A stretch of DNA of 32,752 nt from Treponema sp. (lineage in GTDB: Bacteria > Spirochaetota > Spirochaetia > Treponematales > Treponemataceae), in the NCBI GenBank assembly GCA_012799545.1, contig JAAZLA010000251.1, forward strand, positions 1 through 32,752, written 5' to 3'. Positions 11,530-22,288 of the stretch are shown piece by piece. A model generated the notes under the pieces. That model searched no databases, was not told the origin of the DNA, and was given only the letters and a program-made list of their open reading frames with translations. Every line of letters starts with the position of its first letter. The stretch's first letter is position 1. The translations under genes and the position numbers were made by a program.

Positions 11530-12291
11530 ATGGGACAAAAAGTACATCCAATAGGACTACGTCTTGGCATTAATAAAACCTGGCAATCACGCTGGTATGC
11601 TGACCCAAGGGAATACGCAGATTTATTACACGAAGATTTGAAGATTCGAAAAATGATTTCTACAATGCCTGAGTGTAAAAATGCTGATATTGCTGAAGTG
11701 GAAATAATTCGACATCCGCAAAGGGTAACAATTGTTATTCATACAGCTCGACCAGGTGTAATCATTGGTGTAAAAGGCGCAAATATCGAAAAAATTGGTG
11801 CTGAAATCCAAAAAAAGATTGCCAAAAAAGTGCAAATCAAGATAAAAGAAATTAAAAGATCAGAGATTAATGCTTCTTTGATTGCACAAAATATCGCTCG
11901 ACAGCTTGTAGGCAGAGTTTCTTTTAGAAAGGTTCTAAAACAATCTATAGCAAATGCTATGAGAGGCGGAGCCCAAGGCGTTAAAGTACGTTTAAGCGGT
12001 CGATTAGGCGGAGCAGAAATGTCCCGCACTGAGGAGCACAAAGACGGGCGAGTACCGCTCCATACACTTCGTGCTAATATTGATTTTGGTTTTGCGGAAG
12101 CTCATACTACCTTTGGTAAAATTGGTGTAAAGGTATGGGTTTATAACGGAATGATGTACGGCTACGAACAAAACGAAGATGCAGGTCAAGTGCAACGAAA
12201 GCGACGTGAACGTACAGATCGAGCAGAAGGTGCTGACAGAGATTCTAGACCAGCTCGACCAAGCCGTAGTGCAAAAGCCCCAAGGAGTTAG
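11530..12291 (+). CDS. rpsC: 30S ribosomal protein S3 with basic C-terminal tail
   Basis: [15 protein letters not shown] domain [15 protein letters not shown]; tail [33 protein letters not shown]. Confidence 0.98.
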   Translation: MGQKVHPIGLRLGINKTWQSRWYADPREYADLLHEDLKIRKMISTMPECKNADIAEVEIIRHPQRVTIVIHTARPGVIIGVKGANIEKIGAEIQKKIAKKVQIKIKEIKRSEINASLIAQNIARQLVGRVSFRKVLKQSIANAMRGGAQGVKVRLSGRLGGAEMSRTEEHKDGRVPLHTLRANIDFGFAEAHTTFGKIGVKVWVYNGMMYGYEQNEDAGQVQRKRRERTDRAEGADRDSRPARPSRSAKAPRS

Positions 12292-12294
12292 TCA

Positions 12295-12714
12295 ATGGCA
12301 CTTAGTCCTAAAAGAGTAAAGCATCGCAAGGTGCAACGCGGAAGAATTAAGGGGAATGCAACGCGAAATTGTAATGTCGACTTTGGAGATATAGCGCTTG
12401 TCGCTTTAGAACCATTTTGGCTTACAGCTCAGCAAATTGAAGCTGCTCGTGTTGCTTTGAACCGAAGAATTAATCGTAAGGGACAAGTTTGGATTCGTGT
12501 GTTTCCAGATAAACCCTATTCGAAAAAGCCTGCTGAAACAAGACAAGGTAAAGGAAAAGGTGCTCCAGATCACTGGACAGCTGTTGTAAAACCTGGTCAA
12601 GTTTTGTTTGAAATCGGTGGTGTAGAATTGGATACAGCCGCTCAAGCAATTATTTTAGCTGGCAGTAAGTTACCTTTCAAAACAAAGGTTGCTTACAAAC
12701 AAGACGTACAATAA
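12295..12714 (+). CDS. rplP: 50S ribosomal protein L16
   Basis: 139 aa; [45 protein letters not shown]. Confidence 0.98.
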   Translation: MALSPKRVKHRKVQRGRIKGNATRNCNVDFGDIALVALEPFWLTAQQIEAARVALNRRINRKGQVWIRVFPDKPYSKKPAETRQGKGKGAPDHWTAVVKPGQVLFEIGGVELDTAAQAIILAGSKLPFKTKVAYKQDVQ

Positions 12715-12725
12715 GGAGAAGCAGA

Positions 12726-12926
12726 ATGGCAAAAAAAGAAAAAGATTTGACTTATTCTGAACTTATTGTTAAGCGGAATGAGCTAAAAAAGAAGTACATG
12801 GATTTACGATTTCAAATGGTAATCGGCCATGTTGATAACCCTGTGCAAAAGCGTACCATGAGGCGAGATATTGCCACATTGAATACCTTAATTCGGCAAA
12901 AAGAAATTGCCGGTTTGGATAAGTAG
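12726..12926 (+). CDS. rpmC: 50S ribosomal protein L29
   Basis: 66 aa, L29-like sequence and position. Confidence 0.95.
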   Translation: MAKKEKDLTYSELIVKRNELKKKYMDLRFQMVIGHVDNPVQKRTMRRDIATLNTLIRQKEIAGLDK

Positions 12927-12936
12927 GAGTTGACCC

Positions 12937-13209
12937 GTGGAAGAACAAGTTGTTCAAGGTAAAAGCTCAAAGCGCTCTTTTGTAGGTGTTGTAACAAGCG
13001 ACAAAATGGATAAAACCATCGTTGTTCAAATTTCTACAAAAAAGCTACACAAGCTTTATAAAAAATACGTTACGAGTGTCAAAAAATACAAGGCTCACGA
13101 TGAAAAAAATGATGCACGCATTGGCGACAGAGTGAAAATCGTTGAGTCAAGACCTCTAAGCAAAGATAAATGCTGGAGACTTGTTGAAGTGCTTGAGCGA
13201 GCAAAATAA
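12937..13209 (+). CDS. rpsQ: 30S ribosomal protein S17
   Basis: RSFVGVVTSDKMDKTIVV...DRVKIVESRPLSKDKCWRLVEVLERAK; GTG start. Confidence 0.97.
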   Translation: MEEQVVQGKSSKRSFVGVVTSDKMDKTIVVQISTKKLHKLYKKYVTSVKKYKAHDEKNDARIGDRVKIVESRPLSKDKCWRLVEVLERAK

Positions 13210-13219
13210 GGAGTAGGCT

Positions 13220-13588
13220 ATGATTCAAATGCAATCGTACATGAACGTTGCCGACAACTCTGGAGCTAAGGTTGTTCAATGCATTAAAGTTATCGGCGGT
13301 TCAAAACGTCGATATGCAAGTGTTGGTGATGTAGTTGTTGTAGCAGTTAAGGAAACCCTTCCTACTTCTACAATTAAAAAAGGCACTATCGAAAAAGCAG
13401 TTATAGTGCGTATTTCTAAGGAATACCGAAGATCTGATGGAACTTATATTCGTTTTGATGATAACGCTTGTGTTATTATCGATGCAAATAAAAACCCAAA
13501 AGGTAAACGTGTATTTGGTCCAGTAGCCAGAGAGCTTCGCGACATGGATTACATGAAAATTGTATCCCTTGCGCCAGAGGTTCTATAA
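13220..13588 (+). CDS. rplN: 50S ribosomal protein L14
   Basis: [27 protein letters not shown]. Confidence 0.99.
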   Translation: MIQMQSYMNVADNSGAKVVQCIKVIGGSKRRYASVGDVVVVAVKETLPTSTIKKGTIEKAVIVRISKEYRRSDGTYIRFDDNACVIIDANKNPKGKRVFGPVARELRDMDYMKIVSLAPEVL

Positions 13589-13610
13589 GGTTCTTAAGGA
13601 GAATTGAAGA

Positions 13611-13925
13611 ATGGATAAGAAGTTCAAGATCCGAAAGGACGACACAGTAGAAATTATTGCTGGAAAAGACAAGGGAAAACGAGGTCCTATCGTAAAAATT
13701 TTACGAAGTAAAGATCGCGTTATCATTTCTGGTGCAAACCTTGTAAAAAAAGCAATGAAAAAAAGAAGTCAGCAGGACAAAGGCGGCATAGTTGAAGTTG
13801 AAGCTCCAATTCATGTTTCAAACGTAGCTATTGTTTGCAAAAAATGCGGTCCTACTAGAATTGGATTTAAACTCGACGGCGAAAAGAAAACAAGAGTATG
13901 CCGTAAATGTGGAGACACACTATAA
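13611..13925 (+). CDS. rplX: 50S ribosomal protein L24
   Basis: [25 protein letters not shown]; stop overlaps rplE ATG (TAATG). Confidence 0.98.
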   Translation: MDKKFKIRKDDTVEIIAGKDKGKRGPIVKILRSKDRVIISGANLVKKAMKKRSQQDKGGIVEVEAPIHVSNVAIVCKKCGPTRIGFKLDGEKKTRVCRKCGDTL

Positions 13926-14476
13926 TGAGTAATTATGTACCCCGGCTTAAGAAAGTCTATAAAGATACAATCGCCCCTGAGCTTTTTAAAGAGCTCGGAT
14001 GCACTTCTGTAATGCAAGTGCCCGCTGTCAAAAAAGTGGTAGTGAGCATGGGCGTGGGTGAAGCTCTCGCAAACAAGAAACTCCTTGACGCCGCAGTAAC
14101 TGACCTAACAACAATTACAGGTCAGAAGGCTGTGAAAACCAAGGCGAAAAAAAGTATTGCGAACTTCAAACTTAGAGAAGGTAATGAAGTTGGTGTAATG
14201 GTAACATTGCGAGGAACTCAAATGTATGAGTTCTTGGATCGCTTAATAAACGTTGCCTTACCTCGTGTAAAGGATTTTCGTGGCATCAAGGCGACTGGCT
14301 TTGATGGACGAGGCAATTTTTCTCTTGGTGTAACCGAGCAAATTATTTTTCCAGAAATTGATTTCGATAAAATTGAAAAAATTTCTGGTATGAATATTAA
14401 CATCGTGACCAGTGCGCAAACTGATAGCGATGCACGTGCTCTTCTATCCAAGTTTGGAATGCCGTTTAGGAAATAG
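13925..14476 (+). CDS. rplE: 50S ribosomal protein L5
   Basis: [14 protein letters not shown]...; start set at ATG 13925 rather than upstream 13907. Confidence 0.98.
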   Translation: MSNYVPRLKKVYKDTIAPELFKELGCTSVMQVPAVKKVVVSMGVGEALANKKLLDAAVTDLTTITGQKAVKTKAKKSIANFKLREGNEVGVMVTLRGTQMYEFLDRLINVALPRVKDFRGIKATGFDGRGNFSLGVTEQIIFPEIDFDKIEKISGMNINIVTSAQTDSDARALLSKFGMPFRK

Positions 14477-14486
14477 GTAGGAGATC

Positions 14487-14672
14487 ATGGCAAAAAAATC
14501 ATTGATTATTAAGGCAAGCCGCCCACAAAAATATAGTACTCGCAAGTACAATCGTTGTTTAGTGTGTGGTCGACCACGTGGATATTTACGAAAGTACAAA
14601 ATGTGCAGAGTATGTTTTCGTAAGTTAGCAAGCGAAGGCCTGATTCCAGGCGTTACAAAATCAAGCTGGTAG
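14487..14672 (+). CDS. rpsN: 30S ribosomal protein S14, zinc-binding (type Z)
   Basis: 61 aa; [25 protein letters not shown]. Confidence 0.98.
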   Translation: MAKKSLIIKASRPQKYSTRKYNRCLVCGRPRGYLRKYKMCRVCFRKLASEGLIPGVTKSSW

Positions 14673-14685
14673 GAGGGAGTAGATA

Positions 14686-15084
14686 ATGAGTGCTTCAGAC
14701 CCTATTGCAGATATGCTTACTAAAATCAGGAATGCAGCTTTGGCTCGCCACGAAAAAGTAGATGTTTCTGCTTCTAAGATTAAATTAGAAATTGTTAAAA
14801 TTTTAAAAACAGAAGGTTATATTAAAAACTTTAAGAAAATTAGCCAAGATGGTATGAATTCTATTCGTATTTTTCTTAAATATGATGATAAAAACGCATC
14901 TGTTATCAAAGGTATCCAAAAGATATCTACACCAGGTAGACGAGTCTATTCTGGGTATAAGGATCTGCCCCGTGTCTATAACGGTTACGGGACTGTTATT
15001 TTATCAACCTCTTTGGGTGTAACAACTGGTCGGAAGGCAAACGAAAAGATGGTTGGCGGTGAACTTATTTGCACCGTTTGGTAA
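14686..15084 (+). CDS. rpsH: 30S ribosomal protein S8
   Basis: [13 protein letters not shown]...[26 protein letters not shown]. Confidence 0.99.
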   Translation: MSASDPIADMLTKIRNAALARHEKVDVSASKIKLEIVKILKTEGYIKNFKKISQDGMNSIRIFLKYDDKNASVIKGIQKISTPGRRVYSGYKDLPRVYNGYGTVILSTSLGVTTGRKANEKMVGGELICTVW

Positions 15085-15096
15085 AAGGGAAAGAAA

Positions 15097-15633
15097 ATGT
15101 CAAGAATTGGTAAACTTCCCGTTCAAATACCAGCGGGTGTAAAAGTTTCTGTAAGTGCAAACGAAATTTCTGTAGAAGGACCAAAAGGAAAACTCAGTCA
15201 AGATTTTAACAATTTAGTTTCTATTAAGGTTGAGGGTACCGATGTTGTGGTAAATCGAGCAAATGACTCAAAACCAGCGCGTTCAGCACATGGTTTATAC
15301 AGAAGCCTTGTTGAAAATATGATTCAAGGTGTTACCGAAGGCTTTAGCAAAACATTAGTTATTAACGGTGTTGGTTTTAGAGCTGAAGTGCAAGGTAATC
15401 TCTTGATGTTAAACCTTGGTTATTCAAACGACATTTATGCGGGGATTCCAGAAAATCTTACCGTAGTTGTTGAAGCTCAAGGGAAATTAACAATCAGCGG
15501 CATAGATAAACAAGCCGTTGGTGAGTATGCAGCACAAATTCGTAAGTTGCGACTTCCAGAGCCATATAAGGGCAAGGGAATTCGTTATAGCGACGAAGTC
15601 ATTCGAAGAAAAGTCGGTAAATCTGGCGTATAA
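15097..15633 (+). CDS. rplF: 50S ribosomal protein L6
   Basis: [17 protein letters not shown]...[25 protein letters not shown]. Confidence 0.99.
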   Translation: MSRIGKLPVQIPAGVKVSVSANEISVEGPKGKLSQDFNNLVSIKVEGTDVVVNRANDSKPARSAHGLYRSLVENMIQGVTEGFSKTLVINGVGFRAEVQGNLLMLNLGYSNDIYAGIPENLTVVVEAQGKLTISGIDKQAVGEYAAQIRKLRLPEPYKGKGIRYSDEVIRRKVGKSGV

Positions 15634-15645
15634 TGAGGTAAAGCG

Positions 15646-16008
15646 ATGCATAAAAAACGTAATGAAAAAGATAGAAAACGTCTTAAGAGAAAGATTCACA
15701 TTCGTAAGCGATTGCACGGTACAGCTGACCGCCCACGAATGACTGTTTTTAGAAGCAATAAAAACTTGTTTGTGCAAGTTATTGATGACGAACAAGGCAA
15801 AACACTTGCTTCTATCTCTACCTTAGAAAAAGAGTTTTCATCTATGAAGGCAACTGTTAAAGATGCTGAGAAACTCGGCGAAGCAATGGGCAAACGACTT
15901 GTTGAAAATAAAATCAACACAGTTGTTTTTGATCGAAATGGCTACCTCTACCATGGTGTAGTGAAGTCTTTAGCTGATGGTGCCCGCAAAGCCGGAATCG
16001 TGTTCTAG
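15646..16008 (+). CDS. rplR: 50S ribosomal protein L18
   Basis: [37 protein letters not shown]. Confidence 0.98.
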   Translation: MHKKRNEKDRKRLKRKIHIRKRLHGTADRPRMTVFRSNKNLFVQVIDDEQGKTLASISTLEKEFSSMKATVKDAEKLGEAMGKRLVENKINTVVFDRNGYLYHGVVKSLADGARKAGIVF

Positions 16009-16016
16009 GAGTAGAT

Positions 16017-16529
16017 ATGTATAACCAAAGAAATTATGATAAAGACCAGCCAAAAGAATTTGTAGAAAAATTGGTAAAGCTGAACCGAACTGCCAAGGTA
16101 GTAAAAGGTGGAAGGCGATTTTCTTTTTCTGCATTAACCGTGGTTGGAGATAAAAAAGGTAGAGTTGGTTTTGGATTTGGAAAAGCCAACGATGTCAGTG
16201 AGGCGATCCGAAAGAGCATTGAAAAAGCAAAGAAAAATATGGTAGTACTTCCACTTAAAAATGGAACAATACCACATAAAATTCAAGCAAAATACAAGGG
16301 TTCTTCTGTCTTATTGCTTCCTGCTTGTTCTGGTACCGGAATTATCGCTGGTGGACCAGTGCGGGCGGTATTGGAAGCAGCTGGCGCAACGGACGTTATG
16401 TCTAAGTCACTTGGCTCAAACACATCCATAAATGTAGTACAAGCAACATTTGCTGCTATTGATGGCTTAATGGATGCTCGAGTTATTGCTAAAAACAGAG
16501 GAAAAGCTCTCAAGGATGTTTGGGGGTAA
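16017..16529 (+). CDS. rpsE: 30S ribosomal protein S5
   Basis: [30 protein letters not shown]. Confidence 0.99.
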   Translation: MYNQRNYDKDQPKEFVEKLVKLNRTAKVVKGGRRFSFSALTVVGDKKGRVGFGFGKANDVSEAIRKSIEKAKKNMVVLPLKNGTIPHKIQAKYKGSSVLLLPACSGTGIIAGGPVRAVLEAAGATDVMSKSLGSNTSINVVQATFAAIDGLMDARVIAKNRGKALKDVWG

Positions 16530-16531
16530 CT

Positions 16532-16723
16532 ATGGCTAAGAATAAAAGAATTAAAATTACTTTAGTACGAAGCACTATTGGGCAAAAAGCGCCAAAGGTT
16601 GCTACTGTTCGAAGTCTCGGTCTTAAAAAACTAAATTCCACGGTGGAACATGAGGTAAATCCTGCTATTATGGGTATGGTTGCAGCTGTTTCTCACTTGG
16701 TAACATACGAGGAGTTGAATTAA
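16532..16723 (+). CDS. rpmD: 50S ribosomal protein L30
   Basis: [44 protein letters not shown] at 16532 preferred over upstream 16520. Confidence 0.95.
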   Translation: MAKNKRIKITLVRSTIGQKAPKVATVRSLGLKKLNSTVEHEVNPAIMGMVAAVSHLVTYEELN

Positions 16724-17175
16724 TGTCTGATTTTACTCTTAAAGCACCAGTTGGTGCAAATAAAGCAAAAAAGATAGTTGGTCGAGGTTCAGGATCTGGG
16801 CTTGGAACAACTGCAGGCCGCGGAAATAAGGGTCAACAATCAAGATCTGGTGGTGGTACCTATGTAGGTTTTGAAGGTGGACAAATGCCCTTATACCGAC
16901 GCATTGCTATTAGAGGTTTTTCTAACTATCCGTTTAAAAAAGAATATGCTCTTTTTAATCTTCGTGATTTGGAAGCAAAATACGAAAATGGTGAAACAGT
17001 TTCTAAGGAAACACTCATTAAAAAAGGCTTGTTAAAAAAAGCGGGTATTTTAGTAAAAGTATTGGGTGATGGTGAGTTGACAAAAAAACTTACTGTTAAT
17101 GTTGACAAGGTTTCAGCTTCTGCAAAAGAAAAAATAGAAAAAATTGGCGGAACAGTTGCGATAAGTAACGAATAA
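16723..17175 (+). CDS. rplO: 50S ribosomal protein L15
   Basis: KKIVGRGSGSGLGTTAGRGNKGQQSRSGG. Confidence 0.98.
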   Translation: MSDFTLKAPVGANKAKKIVGRGSGSGLGTTAGRGNKGQQSRSGGGTYVGFEGGQMPLYRRIAIRGFSNYPFKKEYALFNLRDLEAKYENGETVSKETLIKKGLLKKAGILVKVLGDGELTKKLTVNVDKVSASAKEKIEKIGGTVAISNE

Positions 17176-17188
17176 AAGTGAGAAAAAG

Positions 17189-18508
17189 ATGGCAAACAAT
17201 CCTATAGTTAATATGTTTAGAGTAAAAGAACTACGAGAGAGAATCCTCTTCACTTTTATTGTTCTTGCTGTGTATCGATTTGGTGGTGTTTTAACAATAC
17301 CAGGCATAAGTGCACAAGCTTTAACAACGTACTTTTCTTCTTTAACAAAGGGGAATGCCTTTGTTGATTATATGAACTTTTTTGCAGGTGGAGCTTTCTC
17401 TAAGTTTTCACTTTTTATGCTTGGTGTTACCCCATATATTTCAACACAGATTATTATGCAACTTGCATTGATAATTTTCCCTTCGCTCAAGAAAATGGTA
17501 CAAGAAGATGGTGGACAAAAGAAATTTCAAACATGGACACGAATTGGAACTGTTTTTGTCAGCTTAATCCAATCTCTTGCTGTTGTAGCCTACGCATACT
17601 CTATTCCAAATGCTGTTTTAATACAAAATATTTGGCTTTTTAGAGCAATTGCGATGGTTTCAATAACAACAGGAACGATGGCTACTATATGGCTTGGTGA
17701 ACAAATTACTTCTAGAGGCATAGGGAACGGTGTTTCGATGCTTATTTTTGCAGGTATTGTTTCTCGTTTACCATCTGCTGTTTGGGAACTGGGTGGTTTA
17801 GTTAAAAACAATGAAATTAACGTTGTTTTTGTCGTAGTTGTCTTACTTATGTTTGTTGCCGTTGTCGCTCTTGTCGTGTATGAACAACAAGGTCAAAGAA
17901 AGATACCTGTGCATTATGCGAAACGAGTTGTTGGGCGTAAAATGTATGGTGGGCAAAATACTTACATTCCATTTAAGCTTAATCCATCAGGTGTTATCCC
18001 TGTTATTTTTGCCTCATCTTTTTTAACCTTTCCTTTACAATTAGCTACAAGCTTTGGTGTTAAATATAGATGGCTTGCAAGACTTGCAAACTTTTTAACT
18101 CCTTCAGGCTGGTGGTATAATATTATACAAGTTTTGTTAATCGTGTTTTTTGCTTACTTCTACACTCAAGTTACCTTGAACCCCACAGAAATTGCAAAAA
18201 ATATCCGGGAAAATGGCGGCTCAATTCCTGGAATTCGAACTGACAAAATGGAAGAATATATGCAAAAAGTATTGAACAGGCTCATGTTACCTGGGTCCCT
18301 GTACCTTGCTTTTATTGCAGTAATTCCGACTATTATCCAAAATCTATTTGGTTTTCCACATTCGATTTCTTCTATAATCGGTGGAACTTCCTTATTGATT
18401 TTAGTTGGAGTTGATTTAGATACAATGAGTCAAGTGGAAGCATTGTTAAAAATGCATCATCATGACGGCTTAGTAAAAAAAGGAAAGCTACGGTCTCGTA
18501 ACCTTTAG
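17189..18508 (+). CDS. secY: Sec translocase subunit SecY
   Basis: 439 aa, multiple TM segments, GVTPYISTQIIMQL, NPTEIAKNIRENGGSIPGIR. Confidence 0.99.
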   Translation: MANNPIVNMFRVKELRERILFTFIVLAVYRFGGVLTIPGISAQALTTYFSSLTKGNAFVDYMNFFAGGAFSKFSLFMLGVTPYISTQIIMQLALIIFPSLKKMVQEDGGQKKFQTWTRIGTVFVSLIQSLAVVAYAYSIPNAVLIQNIWLFRAIAMVSITTGTMATIWLGEQITSRGIGNGVSMLIFAGIVSRLPSAVWELGGLVKNNEINVVFVVVVLLMFVAVVALVVYEQQGQRKIPVHYAKRVVGRKMYGGQNTYIPFKLNPSGVIPVIFASSFLTFPLQLATSFGVKYRWLARLANFLTPSGWWYNIIQVLLIVFFAYFYTQVTLNPTEIAKNIRENGGSIPGIRTDKMEEYMQKVLNRLMLPGSLYLAFIAVIPTIIQNLFGFPHSISSIIGGTSLLILVGVDLDTMSQVEALLKMHHHDGLVKKGKLRSRNL

Positions 18509-18515
18509 CTTGAGC

Positions 18516-18550
18516 AGGTTTTTTAGAACTTCTAGAAAACCTCCTTATTT
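18516..18550 (+). terminator. Strong hairpin / probable terminator after secY
   Basis: aggttttttagaa-c-ttctagaaaacct near-perfect inverted repeat, then ccttatttta. Confidence 0.55.
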
Positions 18551-18682
18551 TACAGTATCTATGGCATAGAAAGCTTTGTTTTTTATGCCTCCGGTGTTTT
18601 CTTTATGAAAATATCAAAAAAAGCTGAAAATTTTTTTTCTAGCTTGTAGAAGTTTTTTTGGAAATAGTGTTTAATACTTAAA

Positions 18683-18721
18683 TGTTGAATTGTAATCATT
18701 GCGATTTGCTGAGATTCAACA
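18683..18721 (+). promoter_or_regulatory. Leader stem-loop upstream of rpmJ / alpha operon
   Basis: tgttgaat/attcaaca 8-bp stem enclosing aatc-attgc-gatt; ends about 30 nt before rpmJ ATG. Confidence 0.45.
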
Positions 18722-18752
18722 ATGACACTATGAATTTATCCAGGGGGATATT

Positions 18753-18866
18753 ATGAAAGTTAGAACTAGTGTAAAGCCCATTTGTGATAAGTGTAAGGTA
18801 ATTAAACGATTTGGCGTTGTCCGAATTATTTGTACTAACCCGAAACATAAGCAAAAACAGGGCTAA
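18753..18866 (+). CDS. rpmJ: 50S ribosomal protein L36 (zinc-binding)
   Basis: Below ORF-track cutoff; translated here: [40 protein letters not shown] cagggggat. Confidence 0.97.
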   Translation: MKVRTSVKPICDKCKVIKRFGVVRIICTNPKHKQKQG

Positions 18867-18887
18867 GCGGAGCTTAAGGAGAATTAG

Positions 18888-19253
18888 ATGGCTCGAATTG
18901 CGGGAGTTGACCTCCCAAATAAGCATGTCAATATCGCTTTGACGTATATTTACGGAATTGGACGATCCAGTGCAGATGAAATCTGCGAAAAAACAAAGAT
19001 TGATCCGAATCGTATGATGAACGATCTTTCACAGGATGAAGTTGGTGTTATTCGGACACTTATTGATGCTGAATATAAGGTAGAAGGTAGACTACGATCT
19101 GAAACAGGTCTAAATATTAAACGCCTTATGGACATTGGCTGCTACCGTGGTCTTCGACATAGAAAGGGACTACCTGTTCGCGGTCAACGTACTCGTACTA
19201 ATTCTCGCACACGCAAGGGTAGAAAAAAGACCGTTGCAGGCAAGAAGAAATAG
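18888..19253 (+). CDS. rpsM: 30S ribosomal protein S13
   Basis: [25 protein letters not shown]...[19 protein letters not shown]-type C-terminus. Confidence 0.99.
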   Translation: MARIAGVDLPNKHVNIALTYIYGIGRSSADEICEKTKIDPNRMMNDLSQDEVGVIRTLIDAEYKVEGRLRSETGLNIKRLMDIGCYRGLRHRKGLPVRGQRTRTNSRTRKGRKKTVAGKKK

Positions 19254-19275
19254 GCTATAGGTGGAGGTATTTTAA

Positions 19276-19656
19276 ATGGCTACCGTTAAAAGACGAAAAG
19301 AGAAAAAAAGCGTATATGAAGGGAATGTATATATTCAAGCAACCTTCAACAATACCATTGTTACCATTACAGACCTTAAAGGAAATGCGCTCTCCTGGGC
19401 TTCATCTGGTGGTTTAGGTTTCCGTGGAGCAAAAAAATCAACTCCTTTTGCAGCACAAACTGTTGCAGAAACAGCTGTACAAAAGGCTGTGAGTTATGGC
19501 TTGCGTGAAGTGCATGTGTATGTGAAAGGCCCCGGTGTTGGTCGTGAATCTGCGGTTCGATCTTTAGGCGCTTTAGGTCTAAAGGTTAAATCAATTTCCG
19601 ATGTTACACCGATCCCACACAATGGATGTCGACCTAGAAAAACACGACGAATGTAG
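19276..19656 (+). CDS. rpsK: 30S ribosomal protein S11
   Basis: [45 protein letters not shown]. Confidence 0.99.
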   Translation: MATVKRRKEKKSVYEGNVYIQATFNNTIVTITDLKGNALSWASSGGLGFRGAKKSTPFAAQTVAETAVQKAVSYGLREVHVYVKGPGVGRESAVRSLGALGLKVKSISDVTPIPHNGCRPRKTRRM

Positions 19657-19673
19657 TGAAGGAGAACTAAGAA

Positions 19674-20309
19674 ATGGGAAGATATAATGGTCCTGTTTGC
19701 AGACTTTGTAGAACAGAACAAAGAAAATTATACCTAAAAGGCGATCGATGCAATAGCGATAAATGCCCTTTAAATAAAAAAAGAGGAGCTCCTGGTAAGG
19801 ATCCGAAGGCTCGAATTGGGAAAAGAAGTGAATACGGACTTCAACTTCGAGAAAAACAAAAGCTTAAGAGAATGTACGGAATGTTAGAAAAACAATTCCA
19901 CCTTACATTTGAAAAAGCAAATAGAATGACTGGTGTTACCGGTGAAAACCTTATTATCTTGCTAGAATCACGCCTCGACAACTTTGTATATCGAATGCAC
20001 CTAGCTGCAAGCCGATCACAGGCTCGACAACTGGTTTCACATGGACATATTCTTGTAAATGGAAAACGAGTTAATATTCCGAGCTATCACTTAAAACCAA
20101 GTGATGTAGTAGAAGTAAAAGAAAAGAGTAAGAAACTGGTGAGCATTTTAGATTCTTTAAAAGAAGTTTCTAAATCAGGCGTTTCTTCTTGGATAGATCT
20201 TGATATTGATGCACAAAAGGCAACTTTTGTCTCATATCCATCTCGTGAAGAGGTAGCAGATCTTGCCGACATTAAAGAACAGCTCATCGTTGAGCTTTAT
20301 TCAAAATAA
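19674..20309 (+). CDS. rpsD: 30S ribosomal protein S4
   Basis: [26 protein letters not shown]...[26 protein letters not shown]; Cys-rich N-terminus. Confidence 0.99.
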   Translation: MGRYNGPVCRLCRTEQRKLYLKGDRCNSDKCPLNKKRGAPGKDPKARIGKRSEYGLQLREKQKLKRMYGMLEKQFHLTFEKANRMTGVTGENLIILLESRLDNFVYRMHLAASRSQARQLVSHGHILVNGKRVNIPSYHLKPSDVVEVKEKSKKLVSILDSLKEVSKSGVSSWIDLDIDAQKATFVSYPSREEVADLADIKEQLIVELYSK

Positions 20310-20318
20310 GGAGTATTA

Positions 20319-21374
20319 ATGGCACGCAAAAATCTGCTTAAAGGATTTAAGAAACCAAAAGGCATAAACTTTGAACATATTGATGTAAACAATCACTATG
20401 GTAAGTTTTCAGCCTTTCCTTTTGAAACTGGTTTTGGTACGACTGTAGGCAATACATTGCGCCGAGTATTACTTTCTTCAATTCAAGGCTATGCCGTTAG
20501 TTCTGTGAGAATTACGTCATTTGATGCAGATGCTGTTCCTCATGTTATTTCTAGTGAGTTTGAGGCTATTCCAAATGTTGTTGAAGATACGCTAGAAATT
20601 TTAAACACACTTAAACAAGTGCGACTTCGATTACCTGAAGATATTGAACAAGATACTTTTACCTTTGAGTTTAAAGGACCTGGAAAAGTAACGAGTGATA
20701 TGCTTGAAAAAGGGGGCAGTCTAGAAGTTTTTACAAAAGATATGCACTTGTTTACTATGATGGAAAACGCGCATATTGAATTTGTAGTACAAGTTGACCT
20801 TGGCCGTGGATATGTTCCAGCTGAGATAAATGAAAACTACATCGAGTTTGTAAACACTATCCCAATGGACGCTATTTTCACTCCAGTTACTCGTGTTCAA
20901 TACTCAATAGAACCTTGTCGTGTAGGACAACGAAATGATTATGATAAGTTAATTATTGAAATTTGGACAGACGGTACTATTTCACCTGAGGATGCTTTAG
21001 CTGAAGGTGCGAAGATTGCAAAGGATCATTTTGCGATCTTTATAAACTTTAATGAAGATGATGATCATAAGCAAGACGATCAAGATGAAGCAGATGAAAG
21101 AATTCGTAAAATTCTCAATACACCTGTGGAAGAACTTGAGTTGACGGTACGTTCATCGAACTGTTTGAAAAATGCTAACATTCGCACTATTGGTGAATTA
21201 ACAAAAAAATCAGAAGAGGATATTGCTAAGACTAGAAATTTCGGCAAAAAGAGTTTAGCTGAAATTAAAGAAAAACTACAAGAATGGAATTTAAGTTTAG
21301 GAATGACTGACTATAGCCATTTACGTGCAAAAGTTGACTTAGCAGCCTCGAAGGAAGAATCAGATGAATCATAA
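20319..21374 (+). CDS. rpoA: RNA polymerase alpha subunit
   Basis: [29 protein letters not shown]-terminal alpha-[24 protein letters not shown]. Confidence 0.99.
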   Translation: MARKNLLKGFKKPKGINFEHIDVNNHYGKFSAFPFETGFGTTVGNTLRRVLLSSIQGYAVSSVRITSFDADAVPHVISSEFEAIPNVVEDTLEILNTLKQVRLRLPEDIEQDTFTFEFKGPGKVTSDMLEKGGSLEVFTKDMHLFTMMENAHIEFVVQVDLGRGYVPAEINENYIEFVNTIPMDAIFTPVTRVQYSIEPCRVGQRNDYDKLIIEIWTDGTISPEDALAEGAKIAKDHFAIFINFNEDDDHKQDDQDEADERIRKILNTPVEELELTVRSSNCLKNANIRTIGELTKKSEEDIAKTRNFGKKSLAEIKEKLQEWNLSLGMTDYSHLRAKVDLAASKEESDES

Positions 21375-21906
21375 AATGGGTTTTAATGCACTTTCTCGAA
21401 CAAGTGCACATAGACGCGCTATGACTCGCAATATGGTCACCTCGTTGTTTCGATTTGAAAGAATAACAACAACAAAGGCAAAGGCGCTCGAGGTTAGAAA
21501 AACCGCTGAAAAATTGATTACACGAAGTAAAGTTGACTCTGTACACAACAGAAGACAAGCTGCTCGTTTTATTCAAGATAAAATAATTCTTGCAAAGCTT
21601 TTTACTGATATTGGTCCGCGCATGAAAGATCGAGCTGGTGGCTACACAAGAGTTCTCAAGCTCGGTTTTAGACAAGGCGATGCTGCAGATATGGTAATCT
21701 TAGAATTAGTTGATTTTTCTTTAGATGGTGATACAAAGCCAGCTTCAAAGTCAGAAAAAAAAGATGTGAAAAAGGCCAATGCTGACACGAAGGCAAAGGT
21801 AGATACTAAGTCAAAAACGAAGGCGAAAACTACTGAAAAAGCTGAAGATTTAAGCAAAGCAACAGCTGCTGAGCCATCTACTGAAAACGAAAAGACTGAA
21901 GAATAG
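21364..21906 (+). CDS. rplQ: 50S ribosomal protein L17 with long low-complexity Lys/Ala/Thr/Glu C-terminal extension
   Basis: L17 core [46 protein letters not shown]...; 60-aa tail from about [16 protein letters not shown]. Overlaps rpoA by 11 bp. Confidence 0.97.
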   Translation: MNHKMGFNALSRTSAHRRAMTRNMVTSLFRFERITTTKAKALEVRKTAEKLITRSKVDSVHNRRQAARFIQDKIILAKLFTDIGPRMKDRAGGYTRVLKLGFRQGDAADMVILELVDFSLDGDTKPASKSEKKDVKKANADTKAKVDTKSKTKAKTTEKAEDLSKATAAEPSTENEKTEE

Positions 21907-21915
21907 GAGATATCT

Positions 21916-22098
21916 ATGTCAAAATCATTTAGAGGAAGAAATCTTAGAGAATTACCCGCAAGTGGTAGAGGTCTTTGTGCGCAATGTAAACGTGAAGGCG
22001 TTAAAATTTTACATGAAGTTGAGATTGACGGCGCAAAAAACAAGATTTGCAAAATTTGTAAGGCTACAAACAAAAACAAAGCTAATAAAGCAAGCTAA
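21916..22098 (+). CDS. Small basic putative zinc-ribbon protein (two CxxC motifs), unknown function
   Basis: 60 aa MSKSFRGRNLRELPASGRGLCAQCKREGVKILHEVEIDGAKNKICKICKATNKNKANKAS; RBS aggaga; last gene before terminator. Confidence 0.85.
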   Translation: MSKSFRGRNLRELPASGRGLCAQCKREGVKILHEVEIDGAKNKICKICKATNKNKANKAS

Positions 22099-22108
22099 TT
22101 AAATTTTG

Positions 22109-22140
22109 TAAAAAACTGCCTGCGGGCAGTTTTTTTTGTT
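22109..22140 (+). terminator. Rho-independent terminator ending the ribosomal supercluster
   Basis: aaaaaactgcc-tgc-gggcagtttttttt. Confidence 0.92.
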
Positions 22141-22288
22141 TAAAGTACTTTAGATATGATTTTTTGCTATAAATCTTGTATATTTATAGACAAGTTAAAA
22201 AAAAAATTGTAAAATATTAGAAATATGGAGAAGAATGAATTGTTGCGTATAAATTGCGTAATAGTTCATCAAAAAAAGAGGAGGAGCT

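Noticed and set aside
21265-22079. Minus-strand ORFs 21265..21675 and 21642..22079
   Set aside because: Antisense to rplQ and the small zinc protein; composition is the mirror of the Lys-rich tail (Phe/Ser-rich), with no family resemblance.
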